A stretch of 64,000 bases of DNA. Source: an uncultured Porphyromonas sp. (GTDB lineage: Bacteria > Bacteroidota > Bacteroidia > Bacteroidales > Porphyromonadaceae). The stretch's first letter is position 1; each line of letters begins with the position of its first letter. Of the stretch, positions 8,780 through 18,046 are shown piece by piece. Location of the stretch: the NCBI RefSeq assembly GCF_900541275.1, contig NZ_UQJH01000006.1:24015-88014 (forward strand). The letters run 5' to 3'. The notes under the pieces were generated by a model. That model was not told where the DNA came from, ran no database searches, and saw nothing but the letters and a program-made list of their open reading frames with translations. The position numbers and the translations under genes are program-made.

Positions 8780-9898
8780 TTACGGGCGGAGGGCGAAGCC
8801 AAGCGCTGAGAGGATCTGTCCCTCCTCGGGACGATAGTTGGTGACCACATAGGCCCTTGGCTCGCGCGGGAAGGGGTACTCGCTCCGCATCGCCTCAAAG
8901 TCGGTGTCGTATCTCCGGCGAAACTCCTCATCCACCTTCTTGGGATCAAAAGTACGGAGCATCGCCCCCCAAATGCGCTTACCCTCCTCAAAGTCGTTGA
9001 GATCAATGAGGGGATTCACCGGTGGCTCGGGGCGGATCTTATCGACACGGCTCGAGGTGAGGCCAAAGAAGCGAAGCCCCCAGAGGAGGCAGGTTCGGGC
9101 GCCATTGGCCTTGCCATCCGCACTGAAGCCGGCGATGTGCGGCGTCGCCTGCCAGGCCGCCTCCACCAGCTCCGGTGAGGGATGTGGCTCCCCCTCCCAG
9201 CAGTCGATGATGACGTTGGAGAGACGGCGATCTCGCAGTCCCATCAGCAGAGCGGAGGTGTCCGTGACCCCACCGCGACAGGCATTGATGAGGACAGGCA
9301 TCCGGCGAAGACTCTTGATAAAAGTGCTGTCCACCAAGTGGTAGGTGGGATAGTCACCGTCATAGGTGAGCGGGACATGCAGGTCAATGTAGTCGCACTC
9401 ATCGGCCAGTGTCTGGAGGGAGACAAACTTCCCCCTACCCTCCTCGTCTGCTCGCGGAGGATCATTGAGCAGCACCTCCATACCCAGCACCTTAGCGTAG
9501 TGCGCTGCCGCCATACCGGTATGACCGGCACCGACGATGCCGTAGGTCTTGCCCACAAGGCTACCTCCCTTCTCGCTGCAGCAGCGGGCGAGCGAGCAGC
9601 CGACATACTGACCTACTGACTGAGCGTTGCAGCCGGGGGCGTTATACCAGGTGATCCCTGCCTCCTCACAGAAGTCGATGTCGATGTGATCGATGCCGAT
9701 CGTGGCGGAGGTGATGAGCTTGACGCAGGAGCCCTCGAGGAGCTCTCGAGTGCACTTCGTGATGCTCCGTACGATGAGCCAGTCGGCATCATGCACCGCC
9801 TCAGGAGTGATCTCAGGATTGGGGAGATAGCGGACCTCACCCAGCTCATCCAGCACCCCTCTGAGATAGGGGATGGAGGCTTCGGCTATGATCTTCAT
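8780..9898 (-). CDS. pdxB: 4-phosphoerythronate dehydrogenase
   Basis: PdxB oxidises 4-phospho-D-erythronate in the DXP-dependent route to pyridoxal phosphate. The 372-residue protein has the D-2-hydroxyacid dehydrogenase fold: an N-terminal substrate domain (ITSATIGIDHID), the NAD-binding motif VGAGHTGMAAAHYAKVLG near residues 120-137, an active-site region DYIDLHVPLT, the catalytic Arg in NACRGGVTD, and WQATPHIAGFSADGKANG with the catalytic His. The PdxB-specific C-terminal extension is present (total length about 370-380 in the family). It starts 5 nt after sufE, so the two are likely cotranscribed. Confidence 0.93.
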   Translation of the reverse strand: MKIIAEASIPYLRGVLDELGEVRYLPNPEITPEAVHDADWLIVRSITKCTRELLEGSCVKLITSATIGIDHIDIDFCEEAGITWYNAPGCNAQSVGQYVGCSLARCCSEKGGSLVGKTYGIVGAGHTGMAAAHYAKVLGMEVLLNDPPRADEEGRGKFVSLQTLADECDYIDLHVPLTYDGDYPTYHLVDSTFIKSLRRMPVLINACRGGVTDTSALLMGLRDRRLSNVIIDCWEGEPHPSPELVEAAWQATPHIAGFSADGKANGARTCLLWGLRFFGLTSSRVDKIRPEPPVNPLIDLNDFEEGKRIWGAMLRTFDPKKVDEEFRRRYDTDFEAMRSEYPFPREPRAYVVTNYRPEEGQILSALGFALRP

Positions 9899-9902
9899 TA
9901 CC

Positions 9903-10322
9903 TTACTTGACGAGAGAGGCGGCAGCGATGAGCTTGATGTCGCGGATCATGGCGAGGACACCATTGGATCTCGTGGGGGAGAGATTCTCCTTCAGCCCGA
10001 TCTTGTCGATGAAGTAGAGGTCAGCCTCAGCCACCTCCTTTGCCGGCTGTCGGTCGACGACACGGAGGAGGAGGGCGATGATCCCCTTGACGATGATGGC
10101 ATCGGAGTCCGCCTCGTAGTGGATCGTTCCATCGGGCTGAGGGTGACCCACCACCCACACGCGGCTCTGGCACCCCTCGATGATATGCTCGGGAGTCTTC
10201 TCCTCATCGGGGAAGGGTGGGAGGTCATTCCCCATCTCGATGATCATCTCGTAGCGCTCCATCCAGTCATCGGTGAGCTCAAAGTCGCCGATGATCTCGT
10301 CTTGTATCTCGTTGATAGTCAT
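9903..10322 (-). CDS. sufE: SufE-family sulfur acceptor
   Basis: SufE takes persulfide sulfur from the SufS cysteine desulfurase and passes it to the SufBCD scaffold for Fe-S cluster assembly. The 139-residue length is typical. The acceptor cysteine is Cys51 in EHIIEGCQSRVW, the same position as in the E. coli protein. C-terminal residues IGLKENLSPTRSNGVLAMI fit the family. No other suf genes are in the window. The gene lies between the glutaminyl-cyclase-like gene and pdxB with short spacing, which suggests a mixed-function transcript rather than a pathway link. Confidence 0.92.
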   Translation of the reverse strand: MTINEIQDEIIGDFELTDDWMERYEMIIEMGNDLPPFPDEEKTPEHIIEGCQSRVWVVGHPQPDGTIHYEADSDAIIVKGIIALLLRVVDRQPAKEVAEADLYFIDKIGLKENLSPTRSNGVLAMIRDIKLIAAASLVK

Positions 10323-10347
10323 TTTTTTCTCTCACTTATCTACTCAT

Positions 10348-11361
10348 TCATTTCTTCGTCAGCACAGTCCAGACCGTGGAGCCTACCGCCTGCAGTGTCT
10401 CTCGGCTGATGTGCTCCATGGTATCGTCGAGGGTGTGCCAGGTGGCAGGAAATCCCGTCGCGCGTGCCGGGTCGTAGTCGACGATGTCAAGGCAGGGGAT
10501 GCGGCGGTGACGGATCACGAAGACGTGGTCATCCACCAAGCCACCCCCCACAGCATTGTGGAAGTAGCTCCCGTGCCCCAGGTCGTGGGCCGTCTGCCAC
10601 ACCTCCGTCACAGCGCGACCGGCACTCTCCTGCGAGAAGTACTCGCGATAGAATGCCGCCCCCTCACCGCCGACCATATCGAGGAGGATGCCAAGGTCTG
10701 CTCGGTAGTCGGGCGTATGGGGATTCTTGGCCCAGTACTGAGCACCCAAGCCCCAAGTCTTCTCCGTGTCGCCGTCATACTCGGCAAACTGTGGCACTCC
10801 ATAGTCCTCTGCGTCAAAGAAGATGATGTCCACGCCCAGCCCCTCACGCAGCCCCTTCGTCTGCAGGAGCCGCCCGATCTCCAGCAGCACACCGACACCC
10901 GACCCGCCGTCGTTGGCACCATCGATCGGGGTGTGCCACTTGGCGGGGTCGCTCTCCGCATCCGCATAGGGACGCGTGTCCCAGTGGGCAAAGAGCAGGA
11001 TCCGCTCCGATGCCTCGGGACGATACCGACCGATGATATTGACGCACTCCAGCCGGGTGCCATCGTAGGCGGTCAGGGTCATCGGCTGCTCGATCACATC
11101 GAGACCATAGCGGGCCAACTCCGCCGAGAGGAAGGCAGCGCACTGCTTATGCGCCTCACTCCCCGGTACACGGGGACCAAAGGCGACCTGATGCGCCACG
11201 GCAGCGTAGGCGGAGTCGGCTGAGAAAGGCGTCTCCGCCACCACCCGGGTCTCTCCCTCAGTGGTGGTCTCGCGACTGCTCTCATTCTTTCCCCCGCAGG
11301 AGGCGGACATCAAGATCAGGCTCAGGAGGCAGGGGAGAAGGGTTAGCTTATTTCTTACCAT
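10348..11361 (-). CDS. M28-fold lipoprotein, probable type II glutaminyl cyclase
   Basis: Glutaminyl cyclases convert N-terminal Gln of exported proteins to pyroglutamate. This 337-residue protein has a lipobox (LMSASC, Cys22), so it should be membrane-anchored in the periplasm. Its core carries three likely zinc ligands: Asp151 in DGANDGGSGVG, Glu185 in FFDAEDYG and His309 in TWHTLDDT. The single-zinc pattern and the HWDTRPYAD segment resemble the animal-like enzymes reported from Porphyromonas gingivalis and relatives better than M28 aminopeptidases, which bind two zincs. An aminopeptidase remains the alternative. The start overlaps the M16 peptidase gene by 14 nt, indicating translational coupling. 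Confidence 0.8.
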   Translation of the reverse strand: MVRNKLTLLPCLLSLILMSASCGGKNESSRETTTEGETRVVAETPFSADSAYAAVAHQVAFGPRVPGSEAHKQCAAFLSAELARYGLDVIEQPMTLTAYDGTRLECVNIIGRYRPEASERILLFAHWDTRPYADAESDPAKWHTPIDGANDGGSGVGVLLEIGRLLQTKGLREGLGVDIIFFDAEDYGVPQFAEYDGDTEKTWGLGAQYWAKNPHTPDYRADLGILLDMVGGEGAAFYREYFSQESAGRAVTEVWQTAHDLGHGSYFHNAVGGGLVDDHVFVIRHRRIPCLDIVDYDPARATGFPATWHTLDDTMEHISRETLQAVGSTVWTVLTKK

Positions 11362-12592
11362 TATATATCAGTGTAAACGGGTGGGCAAAAAGGCGACGAG
11401 CCGTCTCCATTAGACTCTCCGTCGTGACCGAGTCAATGCGATCGAAGTACTCCTCCAGTGTCTCATACCGACCACGGAGAAGCATCTGGCGACCAAAGGA
11501 GAGGAAGGTGGACTCCGACTGCTCGGAGGAGACGAGGGCAAGCCCCTTCGTCTGCTTTTTCCACGCTCTCAGCACCTGCTCACGGAGAGGCTCCTGCATC
11601 AAGCGATCAAGCTCCTCGAGGACGATACGCAGCGCCTCCTCGGCATGGTCGTCATCGCTGCCGAAGTAGATCTGCCACCAGCCCACGTCGGGGAAGCAGG
11701 TGACAGAGGCCTCGACATTGTAGACCCAGCCGCGGCGTTCCCGAAGCTCGACATTCAGGAGGGTATTCATTCCATCACCGGCCAAGAGCTGCAGGAGAAG
11801 GTTCTGCGCAGCTCTGTCGGGGTCATTGTAGGTAGCACCGAGACCACCAAGGAGCGTATGCGCCTGGTGGGTGCGGCTGTGGACGATGTAGGGCGTCTCG
11901 TCGGCAAGGGCTATGGGAAGCGACAGCTCCGGACGAGTAGAGGGCTTCACCTCGGAGGAGAAAGGCTCCGAGAGATACCGGCGACAGAGCTCCTCGAAGC
12001 GCTTAGGCGTCACCTGCCCCATCACGAAGAAGAGGAGTCTCTCGGGACGAAAGGTGCGCTCCGCATAGCTCAGCAGATCCTCCCGCCGCATCCTGTCGAG
12101 GCTCCGAGTGTCACCGAGGATGGGATGGGCGAGGGTCCGATCACGGAAGAAGCGCTCGTCCCACTCGTCGAAGATCCGGTCCGAGGGCGTATCCCGGTAG
12201 AGGTTGATCTCATCACGGACTACGCCCCGCTCCGGCTCCAGCTCCTTGTCAGGGAAGGTGCTGTGCCGGATCAGGTCTCCGAGCAGCTCCACGGCGCGGG
12301 ATACTTCGCCTCGCGGACCGACGGTATAGACGACCGTCTCATCCTTGGTGGTATAGGCGTCAATGGAGCCACCCACCACTTCCATCCGATTGCGGATGTG
12401 ATCCGCACGGCGATGGATCGTCCCCTTGAATATGGTGTGCTCGACAAAGTGGGCAAGCCCCGGCAACTCCTCAGGATCGTCTCGACTCCCGGAGTGGATC
12501 CCAAAGCCACACCACACCACTCGGCTCCGGGTGGGCAGGAGAGCGCACCGCAAGCCATTGTCAAGCGTCACCGTATGATATACAGCTGTCAT
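11348..12592 (-). CDS. M16-family zinc peptidase (processing peptidase type)
   Basis: This 414-residue protein belongs to the insulinase/mitochondrial processing peptidase family. The inverted zinc motif HFVEH is at residues 48-52 (His48, Glu51 as base, His52), and the distal metal ligand lies in ERGVVRDEI about 75 residues later. It contains both the active N-terminal half and the usual C-terminal half in a single chain of standard length, beginning TVTLDNGLRCALLP. No signal peptide is evident, so it is probably cytoplasmic. It is the first gene of the minus-strand unit M16, glutaminyl cyclase, sufE, pdxB, with a -7 box only 20 nt upstream of the ATG. Confidence 0.93.
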   Translation of the reverse strand: MTAVYHTVTLDNGLRCALLPTRSRVVWCGFGIHSGSRDDPEELPGLAHFVEHTIFKGTIHRRADHIRNRMEVVGGSIDAYTTKDETVVYTVGPRGEVSRAVELLGDLIRHSTFPDKELEPERGVVRDEINLYRDTPSDRIFDEWDERFFRDRTLAHPILGDTRSLDRMRREDLLSYAERTFRPERLLFFVMGQVTPKRFEELCRRYLSEPFSSEVKPSTRPELSLPIALADETPYIVHSRTHQAHTLLGGLGATYNDPDRAAQNLLLQLLAGDGMNTLLNVELRERRGWVYNVEASVTCFPDVGWWQIYFGSDDDHAEEALRIVLEELDRLMQEPLREQVLRAWKKQTKGLALVSSEQSESTFLSFGRQMLLRGRYETLEEYFDRIDSVTTESLMETARRLFAHPFTLIYNGKK

Positions 12593-12611
12593 AGTCCTTG
12601 TATTTTCGCCA

Positions 12612-12619
12612 CAAAGGTA
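12612..12619 (-). promoter_or_regulatory. -7 promoter box for the M16-sufE-pdxB unit
   Basis: The minus strand reads TACCTTTG, matching TAnnTTTG; the leader to the ATG would be only about 13 nt. Confidence 0.6.
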
Positions 12620-12716
12620 CCCTTTTTGTCATCCTTTCCCGCCTCCTCGAGATGGAGTCCTCCTCGAAGGGCTGCTCACAGGATCACCCCGCCACTTCAC
12701 CTAAGCCCACCTATGC

Positions 12717-12754
12717 GATGAGGAGACATCCGATAGCCCGGAGGTCTCCTCATC
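12717..12754 (-). terminator. Inverted repeat after the susCD pair
   Basis: An 11-bp perfect stem (GATGAGGAGAC at 12717-12727 with GTCTCCTCATC at 12744-12754) is extended outward by CCTATG/ATAGG. It lies 26 nt past the susD stop. No strong T-run follows, so it may stabilise the transcript end rather than terminate on its own. Confidence 0.5.
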
Positions 12755-12779
12755 CATAGGTAGTATGACCACCTTGATG

Positions 12780-14192
12780 TTACTTCTGATGCTCCCAGAA
12801 GGCAAGTACCTTGGCGGGAAGTGGCACCCTCAGGTAGTCCGGTGAGGAGGGCGAGGCAACGACCGGGTTGCCCTGCTCGTCATGGTGGGTGACGGTGACA
12901 GCAAAGTCGGGATCCTGAGCGCGTCGCTTCAGGTCGACGATGCGGAAGAAGCCACGGAAGAGAAACTCTCTCTGACGCTCATCGAGCACCGCCCGGATGA
13001 GCTCGGTCTTGTCACTGATCCGGAGGGGCTTATTGTCCACGATGCGGTAGTCGCGCAGATGATTGAGGAGACGAAGTGCCTCATCTCTGCTGCCGACCCG
13101 AGCCTCGCACTCCGCGGCAATAAGGTACATCTCAGGGGTGGAGATGCCGACATTGGGGCGGATGGCAGGGTTCCAGACCAGCTCTCCCGGCGGACAACTC
13201 TCAGCACTTCCTCCAGGTACACTCGTGATGAAGAGCTCACGGCGTCGATCCTTTGTTCCCTCGAAGAGACCAATAGTCTCATGACTAACAAGGACATACT
13301 CATCGAGACCACCGAGAGGCGAGAGATGACGGATGAGGATGTTCTCCGGATTGAGGAGAGCCTCAGGGTAGTTATTGCGCACCCCGGCCTGCCACTCTCC
13401 CTCGTTAAAGTCAAGCGACTTGTAGTCTACCAGTTCGCTCTTAGTCTCCAGTGCTTTACGGGCATACTTAAGCGCTGTCTCGTAGTCCCTCATCTGCCAG
13501 GCGGCGCGGGCGAAGATGCCGTAGCCTGCTCCCTTACACATACGGTACGCATTACCGGAGGGCTGGTCGGGCAGAGCAGGCAGTGCCTCCGTCAGGTCTG
13601 CGATGATCTGGCGGTAAACTTTCTCCTGAGTAGCGGGCGAGAGATCCTTATGATTGATGTCGTTATCGGTGAGCAGAGCAATCGTCTTAGTCTCTGCAGC
13701 ACGCTCTTTATCATACGACGGGCCATAGATGCCGACGAGGGTCAGATACTCCAGCGCACGACCGACAAGTGCCTCCGCACGGACTCGAGACATCTCTGTC
13801 TCGTCTCCGGAGGCTGTTTTCAGTCCGGTGAGAATGGAGTTGTAGGTAAAGATCCTACTGTAGGCTGACTCGTAATTGACATCCGGCTTGTCAGGACCAT
13901 AGAAAGGTGCTTGGTAGAGATAGATGCGCCTCCAGACAGGGGTCATATTCTTCAGCGTCGTCTGGTAGTAGAGCTCCTCATTAAGTGCGGCAGGCACATA
14001 GATCTCATCCGCCATCAGATCATACTCGGAGGAGGCAAGGGAAGTCAGCTTGTCGTCATTGAGTAGCAGCTCATACTCCTCCACCTTAGTCGGTATCTGG
14101 TAGCCCTTGGGGACATTCCCGAGGAAGTCCTTGCAGCCGCAGAGCATCAGTGAGAGCACGAGGAGGGCGAGTGTTTTGTATATCACTTTCAT
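12780..14192 (-). CDS. SusD/RagB-family surface lipoprotein
   Basis: SusD-like lipoproteins cap a SusC channel and capture nutrients at the cell surface. This 470-residue protein has a lipoprotein signal ending LMLCGC (Cys20), followed by the characteristic GNVPKGYQIPTKVEEYELLLN opening (given here in part as KGYQIPTKVEEYELL). Helical TPR-like stretches follow (ALVGRALEYLTLVGIYGPSY, YLIAAECEARVGSRDEALRL), and it ends with the typical RQREFLFRGFFRIVDLKRR. The chain is shorter than many glycan-binding SusD proteins and closer to RagB size. It starts 18 nt after the paired SusC gene. The substrate is unknown; a Fur regulator upstream suggests a metal or metal-chelate rather than a glycan. Confidence 0.9.
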   Translation of the reverse strand: MKVIYKTLALLVLSLMLCGCKDFLGNVPKGYQIPTKVEEYELLLNDDKLTSLASSEYDLMADEIYVPAALNEELYYQTTLKNMTPVWRRIYLYQAPFYGPDKPDVNYESAYSRIFTYNSILTGLKTASGDETEMSRVRAEALVGRALEYLTLVGIYGPSYDKERAAETKTIALLTDNDINHKDLSPATQEKVYRQIIADLTEALPALPDQPSGNAYRMCKGAGYGIFARAAWQMRDYETALKYARKALETKSELVDYKSLDFNEGEWQAGVRNNYPEALLNPENILIRHLSPLGGLDEYVLVSHETIGLFEGTKDRRRELFITSVPGGSAESCPPGELVWNPAIRPNVGISTPEMYLIAAECEARVGSRDEALRLLNHLRDYRIVDNKPLRISDKTELIRAVLDERQREFLFRGFFRIVDLKRRAQDPDFAVTVTHHDEQGNPVVASPSSPDYLRVPLPAKVLAFWEHQK

Positions 14193-14210
14193 ACGTTACG
14201 AGTCGATAGG

Positions 14211-17200
14211 TTAGAGCGTAAGTGAGAGTCCGAAGGAGAACGAAGCAGGCACCTGTGGCAGTCGTGCCGGTGTCCCCACCCCGAAGGAGTAAGCCTCAGG
14301 ATCAATATCCTTACCATTGGCAGCATAGTACCAGAGGTTATTGGCCTGGAGACGTAGCGTCACATCGGTCAGGTGCATCGATCGGAGAAGCGTCGCTGGC
14401 AGTCTGTACGCGAGTACCACATCTCTCAGACGGATATAGTTCCCGGAGAGGACGTGCTTGTCAGCGCCGTACCAGGAAGCCTTCTCGCCATCGGTGGGAT
14501 CATTACCTGAGAAAAGAGGTGTGGTGAGGGGGTTGTCCTCATCGCCCTCCTTACGCCAAGCGTGGATCAGGTCGGCATCCGTATTGGTCCCGGCAGTGAC
14601 AAAATTGAGTCCGGAGAGGTAGGGAGCCACCACCTGGCGCAACTTATGACCGCCATAGTAGACGAAGGCAAAGGAGAGCGACAGGTCCTTGTACTCAAGA
14701 GTATTCGTGAGACCGCCATTCCACACCGGGGTGAGCGTACCGACGTGGATCAGATCCTCCATACGCTCCGTCTCTGTGACCGCCACTCTCTTACCATCAG
14801 GGGTGGTGGTATAGACGTGCGGGCGTCCCTGCTCGATCCGATTGCCCTCCTCGTCGGTGGTATAGAGTCCGGCCCAGGGGAGAGCAAAGAGGCTATTGAC
14901 CGGATACCCGGAGGCCTGCACACCATAGTCACTCATGATGTACTTATTGACGCTCTTGTTCGGCTCGTCTACATCGAGGATCCTGTTGCGATTGAAGGCA
15001 AAGGTAAAGTCCGTGCTCCAGCGGAAGTCCGGGCTCTGGAGATTGATGGTATGGAGAGTCAGCTCCACACCGCGGTTATTCATCGCTCCATAGTTCATTA
15101 GGAGACTTGGCCAGCCAAGTGTCGGATCACCGGATCGGGTACCGAGGAGGTTGCTCGTCGCCTTGTCGTAGAGGTCGATATATCCGCTGATACGGTTGTG
15201 GAGGATGGCAAAGTCGAGACCGAGATTGAGCGTCGCTGTCCGCTCCCAGGTGAGGGAGGGATTGGGCGGTGTCTGGATGGTACTGCCGGGCAGGCGGTTC
15301 ATCTCTCCATACTGACCGGTCTGGACGATCATATAGGGACCTCCGACCTTAGGGATATTTCCGCCGATACCATAGGTAAGGCGGGGCGTAAGACGATCGA
15401 CCCAGGTCACCTCCTTCATGAAGTCCTCCTTATGCATCGCCCAGGCGGCACCGAGAGACCAGAGTGGCTTGTACTGGATCTTCGGATCGGTGCCGAAGAG
15501 ATTGGACTGATCGATGCGGACACTTCCGGTGAGATTATACCTATCCAGGTAGTCGTAGGAGAAATTAGCGTACATCGAGATGAAGCGATCGTCATGGTCG
15601 GTCACCCGATTGTAGTGATTGGAGGGGAAGGTAAAGCGACCGCTCATCGACATCGTCCCAGAGAGATTGGCAAGCTTACCGGCGTCATAGGGTACCGATC
15701 CCAAAGAAATATCGTCGTAGCCCATCAGGTAGGACGAGGTGGAGGTGGAGTGGATCCTGCGCCACTCCGTACCGGCGAGGGCAGTCAGTCGGTGGTCCTC
15801 GCCGAAGCTGGTGTCGTAATTGGCCTGAAGCCGGGCTGTGTAGCCGGTCATCCCACTCCTCGTCTCGCTGAGCTGACCTCCCTTGGGGATATAGGAGACG
15901 TATGCGCCATTCTCAATGACGGTGGCATTATTACGCATCTCCCGGACCGTGTAGGAGGTGGCGTCGAAATAGCTTTTACTATATTTGGCTCCCTTCTCCA
16001 CCTGCAGCTGACCATCAAGTGTCAGTCCGGTGAGCAGCTTATAGGACAGCTTCGCATTGACGCGTGTGTAGCTACTCTCCCCTCGAGACCACTCTAAGCT
16101 ACGATCACGGAGAGGATTGTACTCCTCGCTCTCCAGCCCCTTCGCCAGGAGATCAGCCTTGGAGTGCTCACTGCGCTCCGTAGGGAGACTCAGATAGGAT
16201 CCCTTGTCCACGATGGGGACGTAGGAGGGAAGGCTATAAAGGAGACTGAGCGCACTGGGCGAACCATCGTCTGAGTAGGATCGCCCATAGTTACCCGACA
16301 CGGAAATATCGCTAGAGAGACGGTCAGAGAAGTCGATCAGATTACGGAGCGAAAAACCTATCGATCGATCACGTGACAGGGCATCCGTCGGGTGGTTACC
16401 GGCATAATTGACCGAGGCGATGAAGCGATTACCCTTCCCAGACTTGATCATGCTGACATTATGCGTCTGCATAAGCCCTGTACGAAGAAGCGCATCCCTT
16501 ATATCGTCGGTATTGCTATAGCTTGCCAGTCGACTACGCTCTGCCTGATACTCTGCGTCGGTGATCAGCCCCTCGGTGCGCTTAGAGTATAGCTCCATAA
16601 AGTAGGGATACGACTGTCTCAGCGATGAGAGGGCAGACCAGGTTACTCCTGAAAACTGACTCTCCATCACGTACTCCGATAGATCGACGAGCTGAGCAGA
16701 GGAGAGACGGTGAAGGTAGTCATACGAGGGCTTCGCCGTCACCTCCACTGTGCCGTCATAGGAAAGGCTGAAACCTCCATCTCGAGAGCCACTCACGGTA
16801 TTGATGACGATGACGCCATTGGCAGCTCTCGCTCCATAGATAGAGGCGGCAGCGGCATCCTTGAGCACCGTCACTCGCTCAATCATAGAGGGATTAATGC
16901 TCGAGAGATCTCCCTCAAGTGGCATTCCATCCACCACGATCAGTGGCTTGGAGGAGCCCATGAGGGAAGTGACACCACGGATCTGCAGTTCACTCCCCCC
17001 GCGCGACTGCAGTCCAGCAATCCCTCCCTCCAGCCGCTTAAGCAGTGAGGTGTCAAGCTTCTTGCTGATATCGTCTTTACCCATGATGGCAAAGGATCCG
17101 GTCGCCCGCTCCTTCGAGATCGTCTGGTAGCCGGTGACTACCACCTCGTCCAGCTTGGCCACATCCTCGTAGAGGGTGACCTTGTAGTAGGACTTATCCG

Positions 17201-17480
17201 GCTTGAGGCTGAGCACCACCGTGGACATTCCCACATAGGTGACGGAGAGGGTCTTCTCACCGACAGGGACCTCAATGCTGAAGGAGCCGTCTACCTTAGA
17301 GATCGCCCCCTTAGAGGACTCCGGTGCGTAGATCGTGGCACCGGGGATTGGCTCCCCATTCGCCTCGATTACGAGACCGGTAATGACCCGGTGGCCGCTC
17401 CCTGACTGAGCACTCGCCACCATAGTGAGGGCGGTCATCAGAAGGAGCGAAAAGAGTATACAAAGTCTTCGATTCATCAT
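14211..17480 (-). CDS. SusC/RagA-family TonB-linked outer-membrane transporter
   Basis: This TonB-dependent channel imports a ligand captured by its SusD partner. After a signal peptide (MMNRRLCILFSLLLMTALTM, ending VASAQ) comes a carboxypeptidase-regulatory-like domain (ITGLVIEANGEPIPGATIY), the TonB-box region (VVVTGYQTI), and the plug with the SusC signature (IRGVTSLMGSSKPLIVVDG, VLKDAAAASIYGARAANGV). A beta-barrel follows to the end. The ATG at 17480 is preferred; an upstream ATG at 17519 would add 13 residues before the signal peptide. At about 1090 residues it is of normal length. A gapped inverted repeat lies 85 nt upstream. It is downstream of the Fur-family gene on the same strand. 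Confidence 0.94.
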   Translation of the reverse strand: MMNRRLCILFSLLLMTALTMVASAQSGSGHRVITGLVIEANGEPIPGATIYAPESSKGAISKVDGSFSIEVPVGEKTLSVTYVGMSTVVLSLKPDKSYYKVTLYEDVAKLDEVVVTGYQTISKERATGSFAIMGKDDISKKLDTSLLKRLEGGIAGLQSRGGSELQIRGVTSLMGSSKPLIVVDGMPLEGDLSSINPSMIERVTVLKDAAAASIYGARAANGVIVINTVSGSRDGGFSLSYDGTVEVTAKPSYDYLHRLSSAQLVDLSEYVMESQFSGVTWSALSSLRQSYPYFMELYSKRTEGLITDAEYQAERSRLASYSNTDDIRDALLRTGLMQTHNVSMIKSGKGNRFIASVNYAGNHPTDALSRDRSIGFSLRNLIDFSDRLSSDISVSGNYGRSYSDDGSPSALSLLYSLPSYVPIVDKGSYLSLPTERSEHSKADLLAKGLESEEYNPLRDRSLEWSRGESSYTRVNAKLSYKLLTGLTLDGQLQVEKGAKYSKSYFDATSYTVREMRNNATVIENGAYVSYIPKGGQLSETRSGMTGYTARLQANYDTSFGEDHRLTALAGTEWRRIHSTSTSSYLMGYDDISLGSVPYDAGKLANLSGTMSMSGRFTFPSNHYNRVTDHDDRFISMYANFSYDYLDRYNLTGSVRIDQSNLFGTDPKIQYKPLWSLGAAWAMHKEDFMKEVTWVDRLTPRLTYGIGGNIPKVGGPYMIVQTGQYGEMNRLPGSTIQTPPNPSLTWERTATLNLGLDFAILHNRISGYIDLYDKATSNLLGTRSGDPTLGWPSLLMNYGAMNNRGVELTLHTINLQSPDFRWSTDFTFAFNRNRILDVDEPNKSVNKYIMSDYGVQASGYPVNSLFALPWAGLYTTDEEGNRIEQGRPHVYTTTPDGKRVAVTETERMEDLIHVGTLTPVWNGGLTNTLEYKDLSLSFAFVYYGGHKLRQVVAPYLSGLNFVTAGTNTDADLIHAWRKEGDEDNPLTTPLFSGNDPTDGEKASWYGADKHVLSGNYIRLRDVVLAYRLPATLLRSMHLTDVTLRLQANNLWYYAANGKDIDPEAYSFGVGTPARLPQVPASFSFGLSLTL

Positions 17481-17564
17481 AAAACAAGTGGAAAAATCGG
17501 TGTAGAAACAGAGGCGCAAGATACTTATTTTTTATGTTATTTACGTTCATTCCGATAAGGCGAT

Positions 17565-17594
17565 TACCCTTTATCCAAAAGAGGACAAAGGGTA
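17565..17594. promoter_or_regulatory. Gapped inverted repeat upstream of susC (candidate operator)
   Basis: TACCCTTT (17565-17572) and AAAGGGTA (17587-17594) form a perfect 8-bp inverted repeat with a 14-nt gap, between the Fur-family gene and susC. On the minus strand the upstream arm reads TACCCTTTG, one base longer than a -7 box. It could bind the neighbouring regulator, but this is inference. Confidence 0.4.
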
Positions 17595-17616
17595 GACCGC
17601 TACGAAAACCGCCTAA

Positions 17617-18045
17617 TCAGTCGCTCTCGTGCTGTCGGCGGCACCTCGGGCACTCGCCCTTGATGACAAAGGAGAGCGAGTGGGGCGTATAGCCCTCCGG
17701 TAGCTCCATCGCCGGCAGCGGGAGGTCCTCCATACAGAAGGACTGGCGACACGACTCGCAGTAGAAGTGGATGTGCTCGTCTTGCCGGTCGCATGGACCC
17801 TCGCTGCCACAGAGCTCGTAATTGAGCAAACCGCGACCGTCCTCAAAGGCGTGGACAATGTCTTGCTCCAAGAAGAGCGTCAGCACGCGGAAGATGCTGG
17901 ACTTATCCATCGGACTGAGTGTCAGCTCCAGATCCGTCAGCGTCACCGGGTGCTCCTCGCCACGCAGTGCCTTCAGCACAAGTATGCGATTGGCGGTGGG
18001 CTTGACCCCTTTTTGTTCAAAGTAGCTCTCGATGTCTTGATCCAT
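17617..18045 (-). CDS. Fur-family metal-responsive transcriptional repressor
   Basis: This 142-residue protein has the Fur architecture: a winged helix (KPTANRILVLKAL to MDKSSIFRVLTLF, about residues 14-58) and a C-terminal dimerisation and metal-binding domain. Metal ligands are visible as HIHF (His91, His93), Cys96-x2-Cys99 and Cys132-x2-Cys135, the structural zinc site. The family includes Fur, Zur and PerR; which metal it senses cannot be decided, though the paired CxxC sites fit Zur or Fur best. It starts 1 nt after the amylase gene stop, so translation is probably coupled, and it sits just upstream of a SusC/SusD pair. Confidence 0.92.
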   Translation of the reverse strand: MDQDIESYFEQKGVKPTANRILVLKALRGEEHPVTLTDLELTLSPMDKSSIFRVLTLFLEQDIVHAFEDGRGLLNYELCGSEGPCDRQDEHIHFYCESCRQSFCMEDLPLPAMELPEGYTPHSLSFVIKGECPRCRRQHESD

Positions 18046-18046
18046 A

